Shown: in pieces, positions 8,909 to 26,005 of the stretch
Numbering within the stretch: the stretch's first letter is position 1
Layout of the letters: each line of letters starts with the position of its first letter
NCBI RefSeq assembly: GCF_023823685.1
Contig: NZ_JAMXBF010000001.1
Span: forward strand, 496,001-560,000
DNA length: 64,000 nucleotides
DNA from: Pseudomonas subflava
GTDB lineage: Bacteria > Pseudomonadota > Gammaproteobacteria > Pseudomonadales > Pseudomonadaceae
Direction of reading: 5' to 3'
Made by a program: the position numbers and the translations under genes
Notes under the pieces: generated by a model
The model's database searches: none
Told to the model about the DNA's origin: nothing
Seen by the model: only the letters and a program-made list of their open reading frames with translations

Positions 8909-10108
8909 TCAAGCCTCGCACACCCTGGCGATGGCGCCGGCCAGATAGTCCAGGCGCTCCTCGCTCATCCCCGCCACGCTGGCGCGGCCGCTGCCGACCA
9001 TGTAGACGCTGAACTCGTCGCGCAGCCGCGCCACCTGTTCCGGCGTCAGCCCGGTGTAGGAGAACATGCCGCGCTGCGCCGCCACGTGGGCGAAGCGCTC
9101 GGCCAGACCGTGCGGGCGCAGGGCCTCGACCAGGCCGCGGCGCAGGTCGGCCACGCGCTGGCGCATGGTGTCCACCTCGCCGGCCCACAGGGTCTTCAAC
9201 TCGGCATTGCCGAGAATCTCCGCCACCACCGCGGCGCCGTGGGACGGTGGGGTGGACCACAGGTTGCGGGCCAGCGAGGCCAGCTGGCTGCGCAGGTCGA
9301 TCAGCTTGTCGTGGTGGCTCGCCCGCACGATCAGCGCGCCGGTGCGTTCGCGGTACAGGCCGAAGTTCTTCGAGCAGGAGCTGGTGATCAGCAGCTCCGG
9401 CAGCTCGGCGGCGAACAGGCGCACGGCCCAGGCGTCTTCCTCCAGACCGTCGCCGAAACCCTGGTAGGCGAAGTCGATCAGCGGCAGCAGCTCGCGCGAG
9501 CGCACCACTTCCAGCACGCGTTTCCAGTCGCGCGGGGTGAGGTCGAAACCGGTGGGGTTGTGGCAGCAGGCATGCAGCAGCACCACGTCGCCGGCCGGCA
9601 CACGCTGCAGGGCGTCGAGCATGGCATCGACGTCCAGGCGATTGTCGGCGCCGACATAGGGGTAATGCTCGACGCGCAGGCCGCAGGCGGCGAACAGCGT
9701 CTCGTGGATCGGCCAGGTTGGGTTGCTCAGCCAGATGCCGCGGCCCGGCAGGTGGCGCGCGATGAACTCGCCGGCCAGGCGCAGGGCGCCGGTACCGCCG
9801 GGGGCCTGGGTGGCGCCGACCAACTGATCGGCGAGCAGCGCGTTGCCGCTGCCGAAGGTCAGCTGCAACAGGCGCTCGCCGAACTCCACGGCGCCGTGGC
9901 CGCCGATATAGGTCTTGGTGGTCTCGCTCTCCAGCAGGCGCTGGGCTGCCAGCTTCACGGCACGGGGAATGGGCGTCAGCCCGGTGGCGTCCTTGTACAC
10001 GCCCACGCCGAGGTCCAGCTTGGCCGGGTTGGTGTCGATGCGGTAGGCGTCGAGGAGGCCGAGGATGGGGTCGCCCGGCACCCGGTCGATGGCGGCGAAA
10101 TGGCTCAC
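8909..10108 (-). CDS. phhC: aromatic amino-acid aminotransferase (TyrB/PhhC)
   Basis: A 399-residue class I aspartate/aromatic aminotransferase. The PLP-binding Lys247 lies in [15 protein letters not shown], the Asp that binds the pyridine nitrogen is Asp212 in [10 protein letters not shown], and HACCHNPTG is the family substrate loop. It transaminates tyrosine, phenylalanine and probably aspartate with 2-oxoglutarate, giving 4-hydroxyphenylpyruvate. The start is GTG 10108, overlapping the phhB stop by four bases (GTGA); no in-frame ATG fits the family N-terminus. It is the third gene of phhABC, under PhhR control in related species. Confidence 0.95.
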   Translation of the reverse strand: MSHFAAIDRVPGDPILGLLDAYRIDTNPAKLDLGVGVYKDATGLTPIPRAVKLAAQRLLESETTKTYIGGHGAVEFGERLLQLTFGSGNALLADQLVGATQAPGGTGALRLAGEFIARHLPGRGIWLSNPTWPIHETLFAACGLRVEHYPYVGADNRLDVDAMLDALQRVPAGDVVLLHACCHNPTGFDLTPRDWKRVLEVVRSRELLPLIDFAYQGFGDGLEEDAWAVRLFAAELPELLITSSCSKNFGLYRERTGALIVRASHHDKLIDLRSQLASLARNLWSTPPSHGAAVVAEILGNAELKTLWAGEVDTMRQRVADLRRGLVEALRPHGLAERFAHVAAQRGMFSYTGLTPEQVARLRDEFSVYMVGSGRASVAGMSEERLDYLAGAIARVCEA

Positions 10109-10458
10109 TTGCGGCCTTCGGCGCTGGCGGCCAGCACGTCGGTACGCGCGGCCATGATGAAGTCGTTGCGGTGCAGGCCCTTCATTTCGTGGCTCCACCA
10201 GGTGACGGTGACCTTGCCCCATTCGGTGAGCAGCGCCGGGTGGTGGCCGACTTCCTCGGCGATGGCGCCCACCGCGTTGGTGAAGGCCAGGGCGTGGCGG
10301 AAGTTCCTGAACAGGTAGACGCGCTCCAGCTCCATGTGGCCGTCGCGGGTTTCGATGTTCCAGTCCGGGATCTCGCGGATCAGCGTGGCCAGCTCCTCGT
10401 CCGAGACGTGGGGCGCATCGGCGCGGCAGGCTTCGCATTGGGCTTGGGCGAGGGACAT
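10105..10458 (-). CDS. phhB: pterin-4a-carbinolamine dehydratase PhhB
   Basis: A 117-residue DCoH/PCD-family protein with the active-site motif [20 protein letters not shown], containing the paired histidines, and the C-terminal segment [12 protein letters not shown]. It dehydrates the 4a-hydroxytetrahydropterin made by phenylalanine hydroxylase so that the cofactor can be recycled. It lies between phhA (63-base gap) and the aminotransferase gene (4-base overlap). In P. aeruginosa PhhB is also reported to help expression of PhhA. Confidence 0.96.
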   Translation of the reverse strand: MSLAQAQCEACRADAPHVSDEELATLIREIPDWNIETRDGHMELERVYLFRNFRHALAFTNAVGAIAEEVGHHPALLTEWGKVTVTWWSHEMKGLHRNDFIMAARTDVLAASAEGRK

Positions 10459-10521
10459 TCGGGTCTCCAGGGTGAGAGTGCTTAAGGGTAGAGATGAAAA
10501 GCGGGGTCGGGTTCCGCCGGA

Positions 10522-11301
10522 TCAGGCGGCCTTGGGCGGAAACTTCGGTGCGTGCAGGCCGAGCGCCGTGGCCTGGTGCACCAGGCCCATGATGTCTTCG
10601 TGGGCCAGCTGGAACAGGCGCTTGAGGTCCGGCAGCACGAAATACAGCGGCTGCAGGATGTCGATGCGGTAAGGGGTGCGCATCGCATCCAGCGGGTCGA
10701 AGGCCTGGTGCTCCGGCTCGTCGGACAGGCAGTACACCGTCTCCTTCGGCGAGGAGAGGATGCCGCCGCCGTAGATGCGCCGACCCTGCGGCGTGTCGAC
10801 CAGGCCGAACTCGATGGTCATCCAGTACAGCCGCGCCAGGTACACGCGCTGCTCCTTGGTCGCGGCCAGGCCGAGCTTGCCGTAGGTGTGAGTGAATTCG
10901 GCGAACCAGGGATTGGTCAGCAGCGGGCAGTGGCCGAAGATCTCGTGGAAGATGTCCGGCTCCTGCAGGTAATCCAGCTCCTGCGGAGTGCGGATGAAGG
11001 TCGCGACCGGGAAGCGCTTGCTGGCCAGCAGCTCGAAGAAGGTCTGGAAGGGGATCAGCGCCGGCACCTGGGCCACGCTCCAGCCGGTGGTGGCGCCGAG
11101 CACTTTGTTGATCTCGCCCAGCTGGGGGATGCGGTCCGTGGGCAGGGCGAGCTGTTCGATGCCGTCGAAGTATTCCTGGCAGGCGCGGCCCTTGAGCACT
11201 TTCATCTGCCGGGTGATCAGGGTGTTCCACACCTGATGCTCGGTGTCCGAGTAGTGGATGAAACCCGCTTCGTCGGGTTGCCGGGCCACGTATTGCGTCA
11301 T
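10522..11301 (-). CDS. phhA: phenylalanine-4-hydroxylase PhhA
   Basis: A 259-residue bacterial-type aromatic amino-acid hydroxylase, catalytic domain only. The iron ligands are His119 and His124 in PDIFHEIFGHCP and Glu164 in YWMTIEFG. It converts phenylalanine to tyrosine with tetrahydrobiopterin and O2. ATG 11301 gives the family N-terminus (MTQYVARQ); the longer frame upstream lies in the regulatory region shared with the divergent phhR. RBS GGAGG is upstream. Confidence 0.97.
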   Translation of the reverse strand: MTQYVARQPDEAGFIHYSDTEHQVWNTLITRQMKVLKGRACQEYFDGIEQLALPTDRIPQLGEINKVLGATTGWSVAQVPALIPFQTFFELLASKRFPVATFIRTPQELDYLQEPDIFHEIFGHCPLLTNPWFAEFTHTYGKLGLAATKEQRVYLARLYWMTIEFGLVDTPQGRRIYGGGILSSPKETVYCLSDEPEHQAFDPLDAMRTPYRIDILQPLYFVLPDLKRLFQLAHEDIMGLVHQATALGLHAPKFPPKAA

Positions 11302-11425
11302 CGAATCGCCTCCTCGTCTGCGGGCGGGCCGCGGAGTGTTGTTGTGTTGACCCATAGGTACCGCGAAAGCGCGGCGCTTACAGCGGGGGTGGGCGAGGGC
11401 GAGGCGGTCCGCTGTTCGGGACTTT

Positions 11426-11443
11426 CGTAAAGAAACAGTGACA
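11426..11443. promoter_or_regulatory. candidate PhhR/TyrR box 1 in the phhA-phhR intergenic region
   Basis: CGTAAA-N6-GTGACA on the plus strand, which reads TGTCAC-N6-TTTACG on the minus strand. It matches the TyrR consensus TGTAAA-N6-TTTACA at 9 of 12 positions. It lies 125 bases upstream of phhA. Confidence 0.5.
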
Positions 11444-11487
11444 AAAGCCGCCGGGCTGCGATTGTTCGCGTTGTCGGCACGGCGATC

Positions 11488-11505
11488 TGTCACATATTCT
11501 TGACG
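11488..11505. promoter_or_regulatory. candidate PhhR/TyrR box 2 in the phhA-phhR intergenic region
   Basis: TGTCAC-N6-TTGACG matches TGTAAA-N6-TTTACA at 8 of 12 positions. It is 62 bases from box 1, about six helical turns, which would suit cooperative binding of an activator upstream of phhA and autoregulation of phhR. Confidence 0.4.
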
Positions 11506-11576
11506 GAAATCGACGGCCGCCATGCAGAAAATCAGGCCGCGACCCACTCACAACAACGAATCAGGGTCGAATCACC

Positions 11577-13142
<1,566 letters not shown>

Positions 13143-13249
13143 GACCAAGGTGTAATGGCAGGCGCGGCGGGACATCGCCAGACTGGCCCCATCCGGCTCC
13201 TGCGATACCCGGATGCGTTTCTGACATTCCTCCCCGGAATGAAGTTGGC

Positions 13250-13277
13250 GGCGGCCCCGATGGGTCGCCTTTTTTTT
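13250..13277 (+). terminator. rho-independent terminator after phhR
   Basis: GGCGGCCC, a CGAT loop and GGGTCGCC (one G-T pair) followed by eight T. It lies 107 bases past the phhR stop. Confidence 0.8.
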
Positions 13278-13362
13278 GCCCGGCGAATGGGGCTGGACCA
13301 CCCGGATGACCGCCGCGGACCGCTCCTGGTCATGGCCGCGCGAGGCCCGGTGCACGCGCTCG

Positions 13363-13395
13363 CGACCATGGTCGTAGAGCGGTAAGACCATGGTC
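13363..13395. promoter_or_regulatory. twin palindromes upstream of acsA
   Basis: CGACCATGGTCG at 13363-13374 and GACCATGGTC at 13386-13395 share the same core with centres 22 bases apart, two helical turns. A related GGTCATGGCC lies at 13328-13337. They sit about 75-105 bases before the acsA start and could be an operator, or together form a stem-loop in the leader. The rest of 13278-13465 shows nothing else clear. Confidence 0.4.
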
Positions 13396-13465
13396 GAATG
13401 GCCCCACTCCGGGTCGGGGGATACAAAAGGCGGCATACAAAAACAACGCCCGCCGAGGTACCCAA

Positions 13466-15421
<1,956 letters not shown>

Positions 15422-15447
15422 CCCGGCGCACCCGCGGACATGCACGA

Positions 15448-15474
15448 CCCCGGCCACGAGCCGGGGTTTTTATT
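15448..15474 (+). terminator. rho-independent terminator after acsA
   Basis: CCCCGGC, a CACGA loop and GCCGGGG followed by TTTTTATT, starting 27 bases after the acsA stop codon. Confidence 0.88.
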
Positions 15475-15706
15475 GGCGTGGCGGTAACGCGGCGCACCGA
15501 AACGGGGCGCGCGGGAACACCTTGCGCCCATGCGCAGAGCTCGCGAAAAATGCCCTTAGTGCTGCAGGCCGCGCTATCCGCAGGGTGCTGGGGAAGTGGC
15601 GTGGTTATTGCCTGAGTAACCGGTTGAGCTTTTATGTCCCGCTGGTCACGTTTCGGCTGACCTGTCAATACAGACCCCGCGTCCGTCCAGTGCTTCTGTA
15701 ATTTGT
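15475..15706. other. non-coding region between acsA and the aot control region
   Basis: No open frame here resembles a protein and no further repeat family was recognised. It becomes AT-rich towards 15,700, where the aot regulatory site begins. Confidence 0.4.
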
Positions 15707-15722
15707 TGTCGCTTTGAAGAAA
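15707..15722 (+). promoter_or_regulatory. ArgR half-site upstream of aotJ
   Basis: TGTCGC-N8-AA, an exact match to the published Pseudomonas ArgR half-site. A degenerate second motif, TGTCGA, begins at 15738, next to a possible -10 TAGAAT at 15744-15749. It lies 158-173 bases before the aotJ ATG. Confidence 0.6.
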
Positions 15723-15879
15723 TATCGACCTACCCCCTGTCGATAGAATGCCGCCCACTTGGCCGACCCGCTCGCGCCGCGTTCGGCGGCAGCAAAGCCG
15801 GTGACACTTTCTACAATTCACCATGGCCATGGCGACCCCCCGTTCTGCCCATCGCTGTACCCATTCGAAGGAGCACAAG

Positions 15880-16653
15880 ATGAAGAAGATCGTCCTGCTC
15901 GGCGCCCTGGCGCTGACCGCATTCAGTGCGCTGGTTCAGGCAGAAGACAAACCCCTGCGCATCGGTATCGAAGCGGCCTACCCGCCCTTCGCCTACAAGA
16001 CCCCGGACGGCAACATCACCGGCTTCGACTACGACATCGGCAACGCGCTGTGCGAGGAGATGAAGGTCAAGTGCCAGTGGATCGAGCAGGAGTTCGACGG
16101 CCTGATTCCGGCCCTCAAGGTGCGCAAGTTCGACGCGGTGCTGTCGTCCATGTCCATCACCGAAGAGCGCAAGCGCTCCGTGGACTTCACCGGCAAGTAC
16201 TACGCCACCCCGGCGCGTCTGGCGATGAAGGCCGGCACCGAGTACAGCGATGTGGCCGGCCTCAAGGGCAAGAAGATCGGCGTGCAGCGCTCGTCCGTGT
16301 ATGACCGTTACGCCACCGACGTCTTCGCCCCGGCGGGTGCCGAGATCGTGCGCTACGGCTCGCAGAACGAAGTTTTCCTGGACCTGGCCTCCGGTCGCCT
16401 GGACGGCACCCTGGCCGATGTCGTCAACATCGACGACGGCTTCCTCAAGACCGACGCCGGCAAGGGCTTTGCCCTGGTAGGTCCGGACTTCACCGACGAG
16501 AAGTACTTCGGCGAAGGCCAGGGCATCGCCGTGCGCAAGGGCGACAAGGCCCTGGCCGACAAGATCAGCGCCGCTATCCTGGCGATCCGCGCCAACGGCA
16601 AGTACCAGGAAGTGCAGGACAAGTACTTCCAGTTCAACGTCTACGGCAAATAA
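15880..16653 (+). CDS. aotJ: arginine/ornithine ABC transporter periplasmic binding protein AotJ
   Basis: A 257-residue family 3 solute-binding protein. The signal peptide [21 protein letters not shown] is cut after VQA. The amino-acid-binding motifs [17 protein letters not shown] and [11 protein letters not shown] are near the mature N-terminus. It captures arginine and ornithine in the periplasm for AotQMP. ATG 15880 follows GAAGGAG at the right distance; an earlier in-frame ATG at 15823 would add 19 residues before the signal peptide and is rejected. It is the first gene of aotJQMP-argR, under ArgR control. Confidence 0.95.
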   Translation: MKKIVLLGALALTAFSALVQAEDKPLRIGIEAAYPPFAYKTPDGNITGFDYDIGNALCEEMKVKCQWIEQEFDGLIPALKVRKFDAVLSSMSITEERKRSVDFTGKYYATPARLAMKAGTEYSDVAGLKGKKIGVQRSSVYDRYATDVFAPAGAEIVRYGSQNEVFLDLASGRLDGTLADVVNIDDGFLKTDAGKGFALVGPDFTDEKYFGEGQGIAVRKGDKALADKISAAILAIRANGKYQEVQDKYFQFNVYGK

Positions 16654-16662
16654 CGCCGCTGC

Positions 16663-16693
16663 GCCCATCCTTCCCGGGTCGGGGAGGGTGGGC
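16663..16693 (+). promoter_or_regulatory. intercistronic hairpin between aotJ and aotQ
   Basis: GCCCATCCTTCCC pairs with GGGGAGGGTGGGC around a 5-base loop, using G-T pairs. No T-run follows. Such hairpins often protect the upstream mRNA segment so that the binding protein is made in excess over the membrane subunits. Confidence 0.6.
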
Positions 16694-16773
16694 ACGGGCC
16701 GGGTGAGCCCGGACTCACCCCATGCCCCTCGCTCCTGGCAAGAGCGCTCCTCCTGCTTCAGAGGACAAATTTC

Positions 16774-17463
16774 ATGTTCAACGGCTACGGCTCGACCATT
16801 CTCGACGGCGCCTGGCTCACCGTTCAGCTGGCGCTGCTGTCCATGGCGGTGGCCGTCGTGCTCGGCCTGATCGGCGCGGCTTTTCGCCTGTCGCCGGTGA
16901 GATGGCTGGCGCTGATGGGCGAGACCTACGCCACCGTGATCCGCGGCATTCCCGACCTGGTGCTGATCCTGCTGATCTTCTACGGCGGCCAGGACCTGGT
17001 GAACCGTATCGCCATGATGGTGGAGTACGACGGGTACATCGACATCAACCCCTTCGTTGCCGGTGTCGGCACCCTGGGCTTCATCTATGGCGCCTATCTG
17101 TCGGAGACCTTCCGCGGCGCCTTCATGGCCATCCCCAAGGGCCAGGGCGAAGCCGGCGTGGCCTATGGCATGAGCCCGCTGCGGGTGTTCCTACGCATCC
17201 TCGTGCCGCAGATGATCCGCCTGGCCATTCCCGGCGTGACCAACAACTGGCTGGTGCTGGTCAAGGCCACCGCGCTGATTTCCCTGGTCGGCCTGCAGGA
17301 CATGATGGCCCGCGCCAAGAGCGCCGGCGACGCGACCCGCGAGCCGTTCACCTACATCCTCTTGGCAGCCGCCATCTACCTGGCGATGACCAGCGTGTCG
17401 CTGCTGGTGCTGCGCTACCTCGAACGCCGCTATTCGGTCGGCGTGAAAGCGGCCGAGATCTGA
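16774..17463 (+). CDS. aotQ: arginine/ornithine ABC transporter permease AotQ
   Basis: A 229-residue HisQ/GlnP-type permease with about five hydrophobic segments. The EAA loop begins GQGEAGVAYGMSPLRVF near residue 128. It pairs with AotM to form the membrane channel. RBS GAGGACA precedes ATG 16774. It ends 10 bases before aotM, with a shared RBS region. Confidence 0.94.
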   Translation: MFNGYGSTILDGAWLTVQLALLSMAVAVVLGLIGAAFRLSPVRWLALMGETYATVIRGIPDLVLILLIFYGGQDLVNRIAMMVEYDGYIDINPFVAGVGTLGFIYGAYLSETFRGAFMAIPKGQGEAGVAYGMSPLRVFLRILVPQMIRLAIPGVTNNWLVLVKATALISLVGLQDMMARAKSAGDATREPFTYILLAAAIYLAMTSVSLLVLRYLERRYSVGVKAAEI

Positions 17464-17473
17464 GGGAGCTGCC

Positions 17474-18172
17474 ATGCTTTTCGACTACAACGTGGTACTC
17501 GACAGCCTGCCGCTGTATTTCGACGGCGTGCTGGTCACCCTCAAGCTGCTGGCGATCGCCCTGGCCGTCGGCCTGCTCGCGGCCGTGCCGCTGGCCATGA
17601 TGCGGGTGTCCAGGCAGCCGCTGATCAACTTCCCGGCCTGGCTCTATACCTACGTGATCCGCGGCACGCCGATGCTGGTGCAGCTGTACCTGCTGTACTA
17701 CGGCCTGGCCCAGTTCGAGGCGGTGCGCGAGAGCTTCATGTGGCCTTACCTGTCCAACGCCACCTTCTGCGCCTGCCTGGCCTTCGCCATCAACACCAGC
17801 GCCTACAGCGCCGAAATCCTCGCCGGCAGCCTCAAGGCCACGCCCCACGGCGAGATCGAGGCGGCCAAGGCCATGGGCATGTCGCGCGCCAAGCTGTATC
17901 GCCGCATCCTGCTGCCGTCGGCCCTGCGCCGCGCGCTGCCGCAGTACAGCAACGAGGTGATCATGATGCTGCACACCACCAGCCTGGCCTCGGTGGTGAC
18001 GCTGATCGACATCACCGGTGCGGCCAAGACCGTCAGCTCGCAGTTCTACCTGCCGTTCGAGGCCTACATCACCGCCGGCCTGTTCTACCTGGCGCTGACC
18101 TTCATCCTGGTGCGCCTGTTCAAGCTGGCCGAGCGCCGCTGGCTGGCCTACCTGGCCCCGCGCAAGCACTGA
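17474..18172 (+). CDS. aotM: arginine/ornithine ABC transporter permease AotM
   Basis: A 232-residue HisM-type permease with five predicted membrane spans and the conserved EAA-type loop GEIEAAKAMGMSRAKLYRR near residue 130. It is the partner of AotQ. GAGGGAG precedes ATG 17474. In PAO1 aotO follows this gene; here the next full gene is aotP after 136 bases. Confidence 0.94.
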   Translation: MLFDYNVVLDSLPLYFDGVLVTLKLLAIALAVGLLAAVPLAMMRVSRQPLINFPAWLYTYVIRGTPMLVQLYLLYYGLAQFEAVRESFMWPYLSNATFCACLAFAINTSAYSAEILAGSLKATPHGEIEAAKAMGMSRAKLYRRILLPSALRRALPQYSNEVIMMLHTTSLASVVTLIDITGAAKTVSSQFYLPFEAYITAGLFYLALTFILVRLFKLAERRWLAYLAPRKH

Positions 18173-18182
18173 GGCCGACGTC

Positions 18183-18281
18183 ATGCCGCGCATCGATCAC
18201 CCTCCGTCCCAGGCCGCCGTCCATTGCCGACTGTGGCTGGCCGAGCCGATCGTCACCCCATTCGTCAGGGTCGCCTGCTGA
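18183..18281 (+). pseudogene. possible remnant of aotO
   Basis: A 32-codon open frame fills the place where PAO1 has aotO, between aotM and aotP. It starts MPRIDHP and ends FVRVAC. The MxRIDHP start resembles what I recall of AotO-type (AstE/AspA family) N-termini, but the rest does not match, as expected for an internal deletion. It may equally be a chance frame. No RBS is convincing. Confidence 0.3.
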
Positions 18282-18308
18282 GCGACTGAGCCACACGAGA
18301 ACCCAACC

Positions 18309-19073
<765 letters not shown>

Positions 19074-19175
19074 CCCGCGGCCACGCCCTGGCCGCGAGCC
19101 ACCCTGCGAGATGGCGCGAGAGATGCCATCAGAAATGAACAGTTATTTTCGTGACAGCACACTAAACTGCCCCCC

Positions 19176-20162
19176 ATGACAGCTACTGCCCACTGCATCG
19201 GTTTCCTGATCTGGCCGGAAACCAGGCCCATGACCCTGGCCCTGGCCGAGGAAGCCCTGCGCGTGGCGCAGCGTGTCCACCCGGAAGTCTCCTACGAACT
19301 GCGTTTTCTCCAGGCCGAGGCGCCGGTGGCCGGCGCTTGGCAGATGCCCGGCGAGCCTTGGGGCGGGCGGCTGGAGGGCTGCCACAAGCTGTTCCTGCTG
19401 GCCGACGAGCCGCCGGCCCAGGTCGCCCCGGCACTGGCCCAGGCGCTCAAGCAGCTGGCCCGCGGCGGCATGGTTATCGGCGGGCTGTCCGCCGGGGTCT
19501 ACCCGCTCGCCCAGCTCGGCCTGCTCGACGGCTACCGCGCCGCCGTGCACTGGCGCTGGCAGGACGACTTCACCGAGCGCTTCCCCAAGGTCATCGCCAC
19601 CAGTCACCTGTTCGACTGGGACCGCGACCGCCTGACCTCCTGTGGTGGCTTGGCCGTGCTCGACCTGCTGCTGGCCGTGCTGGCCCGTGACCACGGCGCC
19701 GAGCTGGCGGGCGCGGTGAGCGAGGAGCTGGTGGTCGAGCGCATCCGCGAGGGCGGCGAGCGCCAGCGCATCCCGCTGCAGAATCGCATCGGCTCCAGCC
19801 ATCCCAAGCTGACCCAGGCGGTGCTGCTGATGGAGGCGAACATCGAGGAGCCGCTGACCACCGACGAGATCGCCCAGCACGTGTGCGTGTCGCGGCGCCA
19901 GCTGGAGCGGATCTTCAAGCAGTACCTCAATCGCGTGCCCAGCCAGTACTACCTGGAGCTGCGCCTGAACAAGGCGCGCCAGCTGCTGATGCAGACCAGC
20001 AAGTCGATCATCCAGATCGGCCTGTCCTGCGGCTTCTCCTCGGGGCCGCATTTCTCCAGCGCCTATCGCAACTTCTTCGGTGCCACTCCGCGGGAAGATC
20101 GTAACCAGCGCCGTAGCGCCAGCCCGTTCGAGATTGCTCCGGCCTCTGTCGAGCGCGGATAA
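19176..20162 (+). CDS. argR: arginine-responsive AraC-family regulator ArgR
   Basis: A 328-residue regulator of the Pseudomonas ArgR type, unrelated to enteric ArgR. The N-terminal class I glutamine-amidotransferase-like domain (about 1-190; VIGGLSAGVYPLAQLGLLDG) is followed by an AraC double HTH (about 215-315; DEIAQHVCVSRRQLERIFK and SIIQIGLSCGFSSGPHFSS). It binds TGTCGC-N8-AA half-sites, activates the aot and aru operons and represses biosynthetic genes when arginine is present. ATG 19176 has no good RBS, but it matches the family start. It is last in the aot operon and faces aruC across 850 bases. Confidence 0.95.
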   Translation: MTATAHCIGFLIWPETRPMTLALAEEALRVAQRVHPEVSYELRFLQAEAPVAGAWQMPGEPWGGRLEGCHKLFLLADEPPAQVAPALAQALKQLARGGMVIGGLSAGVYPLAQLGLLDGYRAAVHWRWQDDFTERFPKVIATSHLFDWDRDRLTSCGGLAVLDLLLAVLARDHGAELAGAVSEELVVERIREGGERQRIPLQNRIGSSHPKLTQAVLLMEANIEEPLTTDEIAQHVCVSRRQLERIFKQYLNRVPSQYYLELRLNKARQLLMQTSKSIIQIGLSCGFSSGPHFSSAYRNFFGATPREDRNQRRSASPFEIAPASVERG

Positions 20163-20230
20163 CCGGTTCGTCTGCGGTTTTCCGTGCCGCTGCCGCTTGT
20201 ATCGCTGTTTGATGTTTCTGTTCCGCCCTG

Positions 20231-22238
<2,008 letters not shown>

Positions 22239-22245
22239 CGCCGAG

Positions 22246-22268
22246 GGGCGGCGCAGGAGGCGCCGCCC
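22246..22268 (+). promoter_or_regulatory. intercistronic hairpin between aruC and aruF
   Basis: A perfect 9-bp stem, GGGCGGCGC / GCGCCGCCC, with a 5-base loop and no T-run, so it is more likely an mRNA-processing or stability element than a terminator. Confidence 0.55.
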
Positions 22269-22402
22269 GCTGTCTCAGGACGACCGTTCCATGCGTAGGC
22301 CGGATTGCTTCCGGCCTTTCTCCGGGAGGCTGCGCGCCTGCTGGAGTTTTTATTCGAAGTCGCTCCGCTGCGGTGGAGCGCGGTTCTTGAAGGAGTGACG
22401 CC

Positions 22403-23434
22403 ATGCTGGTGATGCGCCCTGCGCAGATGTCCGACCTTGCCGAGGTGCAGCGTCTGGCCGCGGACAGCCCGGTGGGCGTGACTTCGCTGCCCGACGATGC
22501 CGGCCGCCTGAGCGACAAGATCGCCGCATCGGACGCCTCCTTCGCCGCCGAGGTCAGCTTCAACGGCGAGGAGAGCTACTTCTTCGTGCTCGAGGACTCC
22601 GCCAGCGGCAAGCTGGTCGGCTGCTCGGCCATCGTCGCCTCGGCGGGCTATTCCGAGCCGTTCTACAGCTTCCGCAACGAGACCTTCGTGCACGCCTCGC
22701 GCGAGCTGAAGATCCACAACAAGATCCATGTTCTCTCGCTGTGCCACGACCTCACCGGCAACAGCCTGCTGACCAGCTTCTACGTGCAGCGCGACCTGGT
22801 CGACTCGCCATTCGCCGAGCTCAACTCGCGCGGCCGTCTGCTGTTCATGGCCGCCCACCCGGAGCGCTTCGCCGATGCGGTGGTGGTGGAGATCGTTGGC
22901 TACAGCGACGAGAACGGCGACTCGCCGTTCTGGGACGCGGTCGGGCGCAACTTCTTCGACATGAGCTACACCGAGGCCGAGCGCCTGTGCGGGCTGAAGA
23001 GCCGCACCTTCCTCGCCGAGCTGATGCCGCATTACCCGATCTACGTGCCGCTGCTGCCGGACAGCGCCCAGGAAGCCATGGGCCAGGTCTACAGCCGCGC
23101 GCAGGTGACCTTCGACATCCTCATGCGCGAAGGCTTCGAGACCGACCACTACATCGACATCTTCGATGGCGGTCCGACCCTGCATGCGCGCACCTCGGGC
23201 ATCCGTTCCATCGCCCAGAGCCGCGTGGTGCCGGTACAGGCCGCGCCGAGCGAAGAGCGCGAAGCGCGCAAGGGCGGCCGCCAGTATCTGGTGAGCAACG
23301 GCCAGCTGCAGGATTTCCGCGCCATCATCGCCGAGCTCGACTGGGTGCCCGGCAAGCCGGTTTCCCTGAGCGCCGAAGCGATCGAGGCCCTGGGCGTGGG
23401 CGAGGGCGGCAGCGTCCGGCTGGTAGCGGTGTGA
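22403..23434 (+). CDS. aruF: arginine/ornithine N-succinyltransferase alpha subunit AruF
   Basis: A 343-residue AstA-family acyltransferase. Conserved segments are ELKIHNKIHVLSLCHDLTGN near residue 100, the FLAELMPHYPIYVPLL stretch, and HYIDIFDGGPTLHA near 250. With AruG it forms the heteromeric succinyltransferase that transfers succinyl from succinyl-CoA to arginine, the first step of the AST pathway. AAGGAG precedes ATG 22403. Paralogous to the next gene (same motifs), pointing to duplication. Confidence 0.95.
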   Translation: MLVMRPAQMSDLAEVQRLAADSPVGVTSLPDDAGRLSDKIAASDASFAAEVSFNGEESYFFVLEDSASGKLVGCSAIVASAGYSEPFYSFRNETFVHASRELKIHNKIHVLSLCHDLTGNSLLTSFYVQRDLVDSPFAELNSRGRLLFMAAHPERFADAVVVEIVGYSDENGDSPFWDAVGRNFFDMSYTEAERLCGLKSRTFLAELMPHYPIYVPLLPDSAQEAMGQVYSRAQVTFDILMREGFETDHYIDIFDGGPTLHARTSGIRSIAQSRVVPVQAAPSEEREARKGGRQYLVSNGQLQDFRAIIAELDWVPGKPVSLSAEAIEALGVGEGGSVRLVAV

Positions 23435-23523
23435 TGCGTTGATCCTTTTCCCGTCGGGAGAAGGCGGCCTGCGGGCCACCCCGGCCCCTCTCCAAGGAGA
23501 GGGGAGAGAATTCTGGAGGCAAT

Positions 23524-26004
<2,481 letters not shown>

Positions 26005-26005
<1 letters not shown>

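Noticed and set aside
11302..11576. sigma-54 promoter for phhA
   Set aside because: No convincing GG-N10-GC with TGGCAC/TTGC context was found on the minus strand. The nearest GG motif has TG at the wrong place.
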